DNA from: Phlebopus portentosus
Taxonomy: Eukaryota > Basidiomycota > Agaricomycetes > Boletales > Boletinellaceae
Assembly: GCA_037892935.1 (NCBI GenBank)
Contig: JAYXKI010000018.1
Coordinates: forward strand, 496,001-560,000
Direction: 5' to 3'
DNA: 64,000 nucleotides
In this document: positions 11,213 to 21,581 of the stretch, in pieces
How positions within the stretch are numbered: the stretch's first letter is position 1
Layout of the letters: each line of letters begins with the position of its first letter
The notes under the pieces: generated by a model
Database searches by the model: none
Told to the model about the DNA's origin: nothing
Seen by the model: only the letters and a program-made list of their open reading frames with translations
Program-made: the position numbers and the translations under genes

Positions 11213-12487
11213 TCACCCAGCGCTCCCATAGCCCTTCATAACACCCATGCCCGGCTGGTAACGATGTGGAGTGGGTGCAAGCGGGAGCGCCTCGTCCGTC
11301 TCCAGTTCCATCTCGAGATCTTCGTCTCCGTCTCCAACAGCGAACAATATCGTGCTCTCACCAGCACTCGCACTTCCGCTAGCAATAGCGGAACGTCTCC
11401 CCTTCTTAGCACCTTTCCCAGTTCCCGAACGCTTCCACCTTCCCAAAACTCTCTCCATACCCGTCCCCTTTCGCGACTTCCCTCCAGGAATAGCACGAGA
11501 GGTAACAGCGGGAGATAAGGACTGCCGACGCGGAGCACCAATCATAAAGTCCTCATCCGCTCCCAAATCAAACGCTTCTGCCTCTTGAGCATACGAGTCC
11601 GAAGAAGACGAGGTTGGAGATGAAGACCCCGGAAGGTCAAGCGGCGATCCACGCTCACGTTCGTAATCGCCATCATAATCGTAGTCGTACAATAACCCAC
11701 CCTCCATGTCGGCCCACGTTCGATGGCGAGAGACGTGCGGACGGAAGCCCGCCTTGGCGCGACGTAATCGTCGGCGGCGTGTCCGTTGCGGGACAGATAG
11801 AGTCGGTATGCTAAGAGTCGGGAGTTGAATGTATTTGAGTCTGTTGAGACTGAACGGGATGGGAGGAAGTTGCGCAATCAGCTCCTTTAACCTCTCTCGG
11901 CGCGTGTATGCGCTGTATCCCAATACGCTCGTCAATGCCCTAATAATAACAGCAAATGCGATGCAATGAATCAAATTAGTATCCCGAAAAGTTATAGATA
12001 GAATTGGGGGACGTGAACGAGAATGGAAAGAAACGCACATCGCAGCGAGGATTCCCAGTATGCCAGCGCGCCATCGGCCCTGGTGAATAGGCGCTGGTGA
12101 CGATGTAAAGTCTTTCTCGCCAGAGTCCGATTCCGGGTCCGAGTTATCAGAGTTCGGTGTGCCATCTTCATAGCTCCTGAGTGTGTCCGCATCCAAGGAT
12201 TGAGAGTCTTCCCACGGAGCGACACGCGAGCCAGCGTCCTCTGAGGACGCATGCCATCGTCGTCGATTATCGAGTTCATCTGCCACTACCTCACCGGGTG
12301 CATCAGTCAACGACTCCCCAGCTCCTCTTGTTAGAGTCTGCAGTCCATCCTTGGCGGATAAGGGCAAGAGTACCGACGCATCCCGTCGATCTTGTACATA
12401 TACACTCCTCGCCGACGACAAAGAACAGAACGGCGCCAGCGCCCACAGTGCGCACAACAGAATCGAGGACGAGTAAGATAGCCTCAT
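11213..12487 (-). CDS. Hypothetical single-pass membrane protein with signal peptide
   Basis: The start MRLSYSSSILLCALWALAP looks like a signal peptide ending near CSLSSARS. An acidic, Ser/Asp-rich region follows, then a hydrophobic segment. The segment is best read after removing a 99-base GT-AG intron (11940-12038), giving GILGILAAMALTSVLGYSAY followed by RRERLKEL. Downstream is a basic stretch (RTRRRRLRRAKAG), an acidic Tyr/Asp repeat (YDYDYDGDY), and a Ser- and Lys-rich tail ending GMGVMKGYGSAG. This is consistent with a type I membrane protein with a cytoplasmic disordered tail. Without removal of the intron the frame also stays open, so intron retention would give a longer protein. I do not recognise the family. 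Confidence 0.6.
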   Translation of the reverse strand: MRLSYSSSILLCALWALAPFCSLSSARSVYVQDRRDASVLLPLSAKDGLQTLTRGAGESLTDAPGEVVADELDNRRRWHASSEDAGSRVAPWEDSQSLDADTLRSYEDGTPNSDNSDPESDSGEKDFTSSPAPIHQGRWRAGILGILAAMCVSFHSRSRPPILSITFRDTNLIHCIAFAVIIRALTSVLGYSAYTRRERLKELIAQLPPIPFSLNRLKYIQLPTLSIPTLSVPQRTRRRRLRRAKAGFRPHVSRHRTWADMEGGLLYDYDYDGDYERERGSPLDLPGSSSPTSSSSDSYAQEAEAFDLGADEDFMIGAPRRQSLSPAVTSRAIPGGKSRKGTGMERVLGRWKRSGTGKGAKKGRRSAIASGSASAGESTILFAVGDGDEDLEMELETDEALPLAPTPHRYQPGMGVMKGYGSAG

Positions 12488-14002
12488 GAGTGGTGAGAGT
12501 ACTAGTCAAGGACGGAGGCTGTCCGAGTCCAGTCCAGTACTCGTCTGGGAGGCGGAGTAAGCACGCACTTGGCTCCTTCAGACGCATCGCCGTTTGGAGC
12601 GATTATTCGGCTTTTCCCCGGTCCGGTCTCACGTGACGTTCCCGCTTTCCATCCTTCCGTCGGTGATCATCGTTATCTAGCCTGGCAGACATCTCTTTAT
12701 ATGGGCTGCAGGTGTGTTGCGAGTCTTCTAGGTCTCTTTATCGTCTAAGAGGTCAAACGAGACGTGGAATTAAGTTTCCAGGACGTCGGGTCCTGTATCG
12801 CAGGAATTCGATACGTCGAGCACTGCTTTAGATTCTCCGAGCGAGGGTTATTTCTGTGGAGAAATTCGGTTTCCTGAGGTCTGTCTAAGCGTATCGGCTT
12901 GGCATGTGGGCTTGTGTGAGGATACCCATTTACTCGATATTAATTGTCTTCCGTAGGTGAGCATCTGGGGCACCTGTTTACTTTCTGTACCATCATAAGA
13001 CTTCTACGACCGTACACAGGGAAGGGAACGTTTCGCCCAATGTCTCTTACCTGAACGAGACCCTAATATCCGAGCTGGATATTTGTCTGTACAGTACTGT
13101 ACAAGAAGACCACTTCTAATCGAACACTTGATGGACACGCGTGTCGGTAAAGATAAATTGCCAAGATGCAGTCTAAAAATGATCTGAGCGACAAATGGAG
13201 ACACTATGGAGACTCGGAGTTAAATGAGTTGCAGTGCAGTTTCTAGGACAACATTTGGTTAATATGTGTGTGTGGTCTTGAGAATTTACGATCAGCTTCT
13301 TCTCATCTACTGTAGCTGCCACCACCCAGTTGCAGGGCCAGAATGAAGGCAAATTTCCGTGGTATAGAAGAGCAATACTTTGTGAAAGAAGAGTTTTATA
13401 GCGCTGTATTAATTAAGGTTATTGCCTTAAGTAATCCTATTTGCATATATTTGTTACACCAGATTTGGCTCTCGTTATCCTTCTTGTTCTTCACTTTGAC
13501 TTCTAGCACGCCTACAGACAACACCACGACCGCATTCCGTTCAAGCCCTTCAACAGCTCTCCAATGAGCGAATTCAAAATGTAGGAGAACAACACACAAC
13601 GTCTTAGAGCGTGTTTCGGAAAATAAACGTTGCTGAGACTTCGCTTGTGGTTGTAGCGAGGCATGGCAACTTTGCAAATTAGTTTCGCCCGTCTCCGAGT
13701 GGCCGTCGGAACGGCCGTTGCGTGGTGTCATTCCCTATTCCGCTAGCGAACAAGCGAGTGTTGAAATGGAGAATAAAACCCCTTTGAGCGCAGGTCATAT
13801 ATAAGAAAGAAGTCCTGATGGCCTTGGATTCACGTCTTTCACTGCCCCTGCTTCCTGGATACATAAATTATGTGTATGCGAATGCGTCTTTGAGCATATT
13901 TTCGACTTCTTATCTGGCCCTTTCTTGACGACTTCTCGCTTTCACTCGGCCCTTGACGACGAAACATACACTTCTCAAGCAATACAGTTCAAGCATACAT
14001 AG
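12488..14002. other. Divergent intergenic region
   Basis: This 1.5 kb separates two divergently transcribed hypothetical genes and presumably holds both promoters. A short hairpin, GGCCGT-CGGA-ACGGCC, lies at 13701-13716. No gene is supported. Confidence 0.4.
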
Positions 14003-15285
14003 GTGGTGTCGAGCATGGCTGCTGTCACTGTTACTCCTTTCTTCAACACCCACACTCGCGCTCGTGCTCTCGACCCATACCAGCGATCCGGCGCGGCGCC
14101 GCATTTAGTGCGGAAACCTCCTCAGGCTTCTACGTCTAGGAGCAAGTCGCCTATAGTTTTTGAGACCCCGTCTCCTCTCCCACGGGAAACGCGATCGTTG
14201 GATCTAGACCCGAGGCAACGCTTACCCATCGGTCCTCAGCCCAGCGGCTCAGGTAGTCGCTCTCCAACACCTACGCCATCGATATTAGCAACATCCACAC
14301 CGTCATCGGCAAAATCGCCCTTGGGTTCGATAAGATCGCGCGAAACGCGCGCCTTAAGAAGACAGGGATCGATCTTCAACGTACCAATTTCATTGAACCC
14401 GGCTGCAAACGTGTCATCTTCGTCGCTCGCGTCTACGCATTCCCTACCTGCTACATCGAGCGAAGAAATAATGCACTCTCAGCAATCGACTATGAATGGT
14501 ACCCGGGAGATGAAGAATAGTACTTCGCCAGCACGATATCGTAAAGCAAATGTCCCCGCTCCTCTCAACCTCAACAACGCACCGTCCACGCGTCTCTCGC
14601 GCCGCTCAATCTCACGTCCACCGACTCCCGGACCGGGGTCAGGACCTACACCGCCAATCAAAAGCAAACCTGATTTACAACATCCTCCTCTGCCTGCGCT
14701 TCCTCAGCGCGCACACGTTCGCAGAAGATCCCGAAGCGCACCTTTCTTCTTTCCCCGTCCCAGTCAAACTCAGGCTCACCTTTCCCAACTCCTCTCACTC
14801 CCTCTTTCCGCTTCCACGTAGCCGAGATCCCCGAACACCGAGAGAAGAGACTCAACAAACTCGCAAAGACACTAGGAGAGAACATCCCTGCTTCGCTTGT
14901 TTTCCCTTCGTCTGCTTCTACTGCGGGCTCTTCGCATACCGACTTATCTAATAGCCCCGTAACACCTGCCTTGGAAAGACGAGATTCCTTAGATGCTTCA
15001 TATACAGGCAGAGCGAAATCGGACAAGAATCGTCGGACGTCGAAGATGCTCCAAGCTCTCGATTTGAATTCTTTCCTTCCATCGCAAAAGAAGAACCCGA
15101 AGGGAACGTCGAACTGGACACCCCCTACTGAGTGGTCGCTTGGTCCTTCGGAAACCAAATCGGACAGACTTCACGGTGGTAAAGGGAATGGATATGATGA
15201 AGAAAAAGAAGACAACGTGTCAGGAATGTGGAACGCGGAGAGTTATGATGCGGTACTTGACCGTCTCCGGAATCTGAAGAGATAA
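14003..15285 (+). CDS. Disordered Ser/Pro-rich hypothetical protein (paralogue of the gene at 59320-60561)
   Basis: The first part (14003 or 14015 to about 14700) is Ser/Pro/Arg-rich with repeated SPTPTP and RSRS-like stretches and no folded domain. A frame change occurs between about 14540 and 14760. A GTAAAG donor at about 14549 and a CAG acceptor near 14708 could explain it, though I could not settle the intron. The second part, in another frame, contains FHVAEIPEHREKRLNKLAK then TLGENIPASLVF, and ends WNAESYDAVLDRLRNLKR. Those two blocks recur in the minus-strand gene at 59.3-60.6 kb (KRRMEKLMRHLGECVPSELVF and EAYEDVVKRLRRLK), which supports both being real. Function unknown; the conserved blocks may be helical protein-binding segments. 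Confidence 0.6.
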
Positions 15286-16769
15286 TTGTGGTGCGACTTC
15301 AGTTATTCTTCTGTTCACTGTTCTTTCGATGTTTCCCCAGCTTCTCTCGTTTCTCTCTCCGCGAATTGATGCATATTTCCATGTTTCTTGTGACGCCATA
15401 TTTATGATACCTTCCACGTCGACAAATTACATTGTATTGCTTTATTATATTTCTATGTAACTTAGATTGTCTCTTGTGAAGCTGTGTTTGCAATGCTTAT
15501 TCGTTTAATAAAAACAAACTGGCTGGTGGCCGTGAATATGTATCGAAATCACTCAATCGCTCGTCGTGCTTGGCTCACTACGTTATTATATGCGCATGTA
15601 CCACTCGGTACACGTAATGCTGAAGGCACTGTAAATCCGTCGGAACCGTTGGCTTTTGATTCGGATACGAAACTAAAGCGCACAGACGGAGGCCCGACGC
15701 GTTGTAACGTACATCGCCGCAATGCATCGCCCGCCTTTACCGTTTGACTTCTTCTTGATATTGTCATCCCGTACTCGTATCTCTTACTATCTGGCCATGC
15801 TTTCGCGAGGTCCTTGTGCATATACCTGTCTCAGCATGAAGTTTATAGCACATCAAGATCTCTGCTTTGCCGAGTGTCAAAGATGAGCCCTCGTCAACAG
15901 AGACTTCGCGTTCTGACGTGTGCGTTACCTTAACCATAAGCGGAAGTCAAGGAGTTCTCGTAAATTCAATGAAGAATATAAAGGATTACTGCAAGCCTCT
16001 CTTCGGAATATGCGATGACTACTTGATGGTGAACGTATGATCTTGCAATGGGATCAGGCAGCCGGCGAAGCTTTCCATTTCAGAGCTGCTTTGAGAGCCT
16101 GCGTGCACGCTATGTAAGCGTTGAAGCGCTCCACTGTTATTAGGCCATCGGATCGTCAATCGCAGGAATGCGATTAACTTCGGACATCAAGCCATTTCCT
16201 AATCGCAGAGCAACATCCAGGGATACTATCCCAGCGATCGCATCCTCCTCGCCATACTGAGAGGAACAGTTGGCGAATAATGAGATTGAAGCTAAGTCCA
16301 TTCGGCTGAATTCCGGATGATCGAAGATTGAGGATCGTGGGACGCTAAAGCTAGTAACCGTCAACAGAACTTGATTTGATTCAATTCAACACATCGTTTT
16401 CCAATCTCTCACGCATACCGTCCACATACTGTACCAGGACCTTTGCAACAAGTTCGGCTTCTGGGCGCGAGTTGAGCTCAGGTGTTTGAAAGCCGAACAG
16501 GAGATAAGATATTCTCATGCAATGGACAACGGATTATTTTGAGCAAGGTTCCTGTCTTTCGCGATGATATACCTGGGCTGAAACGGCTCTCCTGCGCCGC
16601 ATCATCGCTCGCGATCTGGCGTATGATGGCATAGGTCGGCAGTTTCTGTGCTGCCGTCGTTCTGATCCGCATCAACACGCGTGCGTCCATGGGCGCCTTC
16701 ATCTCTGTCTCGACCGCGACCGAATCTTGGTGCATCCTTCACACCCACTTCCTCTGTTGCGACGCCGAC
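15286..16769. other. Intergenic, no gene seen
   Basis: Short frames on both strands (for example 15549-15821 and 16140-16364, minus) have no recognisable motifs or splice chains. The 3' part is the upstream region of kinase 2. Confidence 0.4.
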
Positions 16770-18369
16770 ATGTCAGAGAGGATTTCATCGGACTCGACAG
16801 TCGTAGACCTGCCTTTGACTGCGGAACGAGCTCTCCGAAACTCCTTCGCTTCAGAGCCAATACTAAACCAATGGGATCATGAGGAACTTCGACAATTAGA
16901 AAGGCGGTCAGAACATTCATACGCGGGGATGCTTCATGCGCTACTTGACTGGCATTCAGATCTGGACCTCACGGGAAAGGTTCACGGAATCGATTCTTGC
17001 CATCCTATCCCTGGTGGATATAGCGACATCATGCTGGGTTATTGTACTCGTTCGGACGGAACGGAATACAAAGTCGCCGTGAAGAGGTTGCGCTTACATA
17101 TCATGCAAGACTCTGAATTTCAGAAGGTACGGGTAGTCATCAGTGCTATAAAGAATCCTTTCTGTATCTTATTCAAATTTCTCCCTAGAAACTCGCGAAA
17201 GAGCTTTATATTTGGTCAAAGCTTAAGAACAGTCGTATACTGCCCCTTGAAGGATTCTATCTTGAAGACAACAACTATCCCTCACTCGTCTCCAGATGGA
17301 TGGAGAATGGTACTGTTCTCAAATATCTTGAATCAAATTCAGATACCGATCTATTGAAACTTGTGAGTAATCCGATTGATCGTCTACTTCGATCTCTGAA
17401 CATAATTCGCTACAGATTACTGGAATTGCTGAGGGAATTACGTACCTTCATCTGAATGACATCGTGCATTCCGACATCAAGCCGGTGAGCTTGGAATGGA
17501 TCGCGATGCGAGCGATCATGCTAACGACCTCTGGTTTCGCAGGATAACGTCGTGATTTCTGACGCTGGCGAGCCGCTTCTCTGCGACTTTGGGGTTTCGC
17601 GTATGCTGGAGGCATCAAGGTCGTACAATTTCAGCAGTTCACTGACCGGTGGATTGCGCGGCACGATTCGATTCATGTCAAAAGAACTCCTGCAAGCCAC
17701 GGAATCAGCGCCGGCGAGATACTCTAAAGCTTCTGATGTCTGGGCGTTTGGTATGACTGTTCTTGTCAGTCTCCCTCTTAAATCTCCTGTGAAATATCGC
17801 ACTAATTGAAACGTTCAAGTCAATTCTGACAAAGAAGCCACCGTACCACGACATTGGCAACGACGTGCAGGTTATCACCGCTATAAGCAATGGTGTATTG
17901 CCGTCATCCCCAGTGGACGTAAGTCTATGGCCAGTGACAAACCAAATTCTTTGGCGAATATGTGCCATGTGCTGGAAACCAGTTGCGCTCAGACAATCCA
18001 TGCAAAGTTTCACACTGGAATTACAGATTACGGAGGACTCGCATCTTCGGTTTCTCACTGATGCTTCCTCGTATCGCTTTCATTATCTGCTGGACGCTCC
18101 AGCCGAAGTCCTTCAGTCTTCAAATAATAAGCCTGCTTCGGGGAGATCGAGGAGACGTTCTCGTTCTCCAGATAGTGCGTCTATAAATAGCCAGACAAGG
18201 AGAAAGGGCAATACCGGGCAGTGTATTTGCATCTGTAAGTAACTTTTCAGTGACTCTTGTACCTTCATCTAAGAGCTTATATTTGTGCAAAGTTCTCACC
18301 TTCTTTGGCATCGGTATTGTTGTGATTGCGGTTATAGTAATAGTCGTAGCCGGGAAGCAGTCGTCTTAG
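16770..18369 (+). CDS. TKL-family protein kinase with C-terminal transmembrane segment, kinase 2
   Basis: The start MSERISSDSTVVDLP is chosen because the decayed copy downstream has the matching position; an in-frame ATG at 16689 is an alternative. Exons join cleanly: FQK to KLAKELYIWSKLK (intron from about 17128), LLKL to ITGIAEGITYLHL, HSDIKP to DNVVISDAGEPLLCDFG, and GMTVL to SILTKKPPYHD. Catalytic features are PGGYSDIMLG, VAVKRLRLHI, HSDIKPDN, LCDFG, GTIRFMSKEL (in place of APE) and SDVWAFGM; all key residues are present. A last intron, using a GTGCGT donor at about 18176 and the CAG near 18256, keeps the frame and adds a tail with FFGIGIVVIAVIVIVVAG and KQSS at the stop (18367-18369). 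A membrane-anchored kinase is therefore likely. Without that splice the protein ends at 18242. Confidence 0.75.
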
Positions 18370-19302
18370 GGACGATTGGTAGCTTGAATCTCATGATGTT
18401 GTGATTGTTCCCTTGCTTGACCCAGACAAGTCCTCTTCTAGGAGTGTGTCACGTCGCCTTTTGTTCCACAAACCTTCTATTCAAGATGCACAAATGGCTC
18501 ATTAGCTTACGTCAAGTATGTTCATGTTCTTCGGGCACTGTGATCTCTCTCAACGAGTAAATATCCGGTACTTGCCTTCAGTGAGGAAGAGTAAGTCGCC
18601 AAATCTTCTTCCCAATGATCCTTCTTAAATCTGCTCTTGTGCCTGATGCTCAGCAGCCAGGTTCAATACCCATTGCATCAATGCATGCAGCACTGCCTGT
18701 TTAACCATGCGTCAATCAGAAAAGGTATCAAGAGCACTCCCCAGGAGCATATGGTGCCATACGCCGGATCACAACTGATTGGTACGAGATCTGTCTCGCC
18801 TACCCGGCACCAATGACAGCCTTAAGCGATAGGTTCCAATGCATTTTATCGGTGCGTATTGATGCGATACGTGGCAGTGCACCGGTTAGCCATATATTTC
18901 ACTTTACGACCATGGCTCTTGCCTTCTTGACATGATCAGATGATGAAAATACTGTCGTATCAAACATACGCACATGTGTATAGTCAGGTCATACTATATT
19001 TGTTATTAACCATCAATCTTTCCGTAGCACGAAAGCTTCGGGAATTGACGTACATGCATCGCGGTAGACTGACAAGGCGCCAATTGTCGTTGAGGAGCCA
19101 GAACTCTTGATACTGAGGTACATATGGCAACCCGGGCTGTTGAAGGAAACCGGAGAACTGACGTCACCGCTCATGTTCTAGCGACTGGTTCTGTGCTTCT
19201 TCGAGCTCTACGTTGTTGGTGTATCCAAGATGGGCGTGCATTCATAAGTGATACAAAGCTGTCAATGTCGATTCTTTCTCCTTTCACCACTACAAGCCCG
19301 AT
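18370..19302. other. Intergenic between tandem kinases
   Basis: No gene seen. A 90-codon frame opening at 19124 overlaps the decayed kinase and does not extend its homology upstream. Confidence 0.4.
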
Positions 19303-20865
19303 ATGTCGTAGAAACGCCTTTCAGAGTCCACAATTGACCTCCCTGTCTTCGGGAAACGAGAACTCGCAACATCCTTCACTGCAGAGCAGATACTAAACCA
19401 ACAAGACCGCGATGAGCTTCGCCGATTGGAACAACAATCATACACCAGGACGCTGCAGACACTGCTTGACCGGCATTCGAATTTCGACCTCACAGGAAGG
19501 TCCAGTAAATTAATGCTGCCCATCCCATCCCAGGAGGATATAGCAATATCATGTTAGGTTATTGCGCTCACGAAGATGGGACGAGGTACAGAGTTGCAGT
19601 GAAGAGACTCCGTTTCCATATCATGCAAGGCACTGGATTCCAAAAGGTGTCTGGTCCTTCTGACGAGAGGAAACGTATAATTTATCTACTACCAAGAAAC
19701 TTGCGAAAGAGTTTTACATCTGGTCAAAGCTCAAGAACAACCGGATTCTGCCGTTGGAAGGTTTCTACCTAGAAGACAACGACTATCCTTCTCTAGTTTC
19801 CAGATGGATGGAAAATGGCACTGTTCTTAAGTATCTTGACTCAAATCCCGGTCACGATCTATTGAAACTAGTAAGTGATCGAAGGAAATAAAGATGTGTC
19901 TCATCCGAGTCTGAAGATGGGTCTTGACAGATCAGTGGGATTGCCGAAGGAACCATGTACCATCACTTGAACGACATAGTACATTCGGACATCAAACCTG
20001 TGAGTACAAGTTGTAGCACTTCGTGTTTGTAAACTCGAATTTCCATAGGACAATGTCATGATTTCTGATTCCGGGGAGCCCCTTTGGGATCTCTCGCATG
20101 CTGGTGGAATCAAGGCCATTCAATTTTAGCAAATCACAGACCGGTAGCTTGCGAGGAACTGTTCGGTTTATGTCGAAAGAGCTCTTACAAGCCACGGAAT
20201 CGGCACCTGTAGTATGCAACAAGGCCTCTGATATATGGGCATTTGGTATGACCATTCTTGTGAGTCCATTTTAATAAAAGTACGCTCATTAACGCAATGA
20301 ACAAGTTGATTTTGACTAGAAACCCCCCATATCACGATATCAGTAATGATGTACAAGTCATTACTGGCTTATGTCGCGGAGTATGGCCTTCGACTCCATC
20401 TGATCTGACTCTGTGGCCAATGAAGAGCCAGATACTCTGGCGGATGTGCGAATTATGCTGGAAACCAGTAGCACTTAGAGAGCCCATCCAAAATTTTGTG
20501 ATGGAATTGCAGGTTATGGAACACTCCTCTCTTTCATATCTAGCGGACGCTTCATCATATCGCTTTCATCATTAGCCTCATATGCCAACCACAATCCACC
20601 AAAATTCAACGGATAAGCCATTGCGGTCTCCTTATTCTTCAAACAATACGTTGATAGGCAACCAGAGCAACCAGAGCACCGCTTTACGGAGCAGATGGAC
20701 GACAGGACAAAGTTTCTTCTTTTGTGAGTGGTTTACAAAGAAATCATGGGACTCTACCTGACGGCTTCGTTATTCTAAGTGCTGTTCCTCGTCGTCTGTG
20801 CGATAGTGGATGCAGTTGTGACAGTGATAGTGGTAAAATTTCACGTCAGGAGAGAGCGAGTTTGA
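19303..20865 (+). pseudogene. Decayed tandem copy of kinase 2 (kinase 3)
   Basis: The copy follows kinase 2 through its whole length, including intron positions, but carries several lesions. The start ATG at 19303 is followed two codons later by TAG. One base is missing near 19500 relative to kinase 2, moving the frame before PIPGGYSNIMLGYC. Around 20083 an 11-base deletion relative to kinase 2 removes the Leu-Cys-Asp-Phe-Gly segment, so the metal-binding Asp of DFG is lost and the frame shifts to a stop. Downstream homology continues (GSLRGTVRFMSKELL, DVQVITGLCRGVWP, RMCELCWKPVAL). A hydrophobic stretch near 20785-20845 (FLVVCAIVDAVVTVIVVKF) matches the C-terminal membrane segment of kinase 2, so the parent copy was also membrane-anchored. 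Confidence 0.8.
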
Positions 20866-21581
20866 TGGACATTTATCGTCCGAGATCCGTAACCCTGTCT
20901 TTCGTCGATAGCCATCGATCCAAGAACTCGGTAAAAGAACGGTTTCGGAAATACGTCTTAAACTCATCGTCATGCGGAGGTTCATAGCTCCTAATGGCGC
21001 CTATAGTCCCTTATGCTTCAGGTGCCTCAGCGCTTCTTAACCAGATGAAGCCCATACTTTCAACTGCATTCTGTTTGTCTGCCATCTCTCGAGGAATGCT
21101 TCCAGTCCCACAAACATTAAAACATGGTCTAACCCCAACATTTATATCTGGGGTCTGTGTACGGACTTCTGGGATTTCGTCCCATCTGAGCGGCCTACAT
21201 CTAACTATGTTTGCACGCGGATTCGTTTCGGGAATGCGGAATTATTGATTATGATGCGAACGGGCAATGGAATCAGCCTCTGTGAGTTGACTTCTGATCA
21301 TATTATCGCTACCGAAATAAGGCAGCGGGTTGCGGATCCATTCGCATCTGGGATGCATGCTTTACGCAGGCAACGCAACAAGTTGCAACCTTCGATCATA
21401 TATCCTCCTCCTCCTTGCCTTGAATCGACGAGTACATGCGTGAGATACCCAAGGTACACATCAGCCAATTATATTCATGCAAACGTTTGATCATTGCTAC
21501 AGCGTCTCCATCTAAATGGCACAAAGCATCGTTTCAAATTGCTACAAGAAATGATATGAATGAAATGACGATGACAGTTCA
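20866..21581. other. Intergenic, no gene seen
   Basis: This lies between the decayed kinase and the 3' end of the ABCF gene. Small open frames have no recognisable features. Confidence 0.4.

Noticed and set aside
10734..11229. Several overlapping minus-strand open frames of 70-143 codons
   Set aside because: They arise from the purine-rich plus strand; the products are Ser/Pro/Phe-rich in all frames and have no domain or splice partner.
14658..15158. 166-codon minus-strand frame
   Set aside because: Antisense shadow of the second exon of the disordered protein, whose plus-strand frame is conserved in a paralogue.
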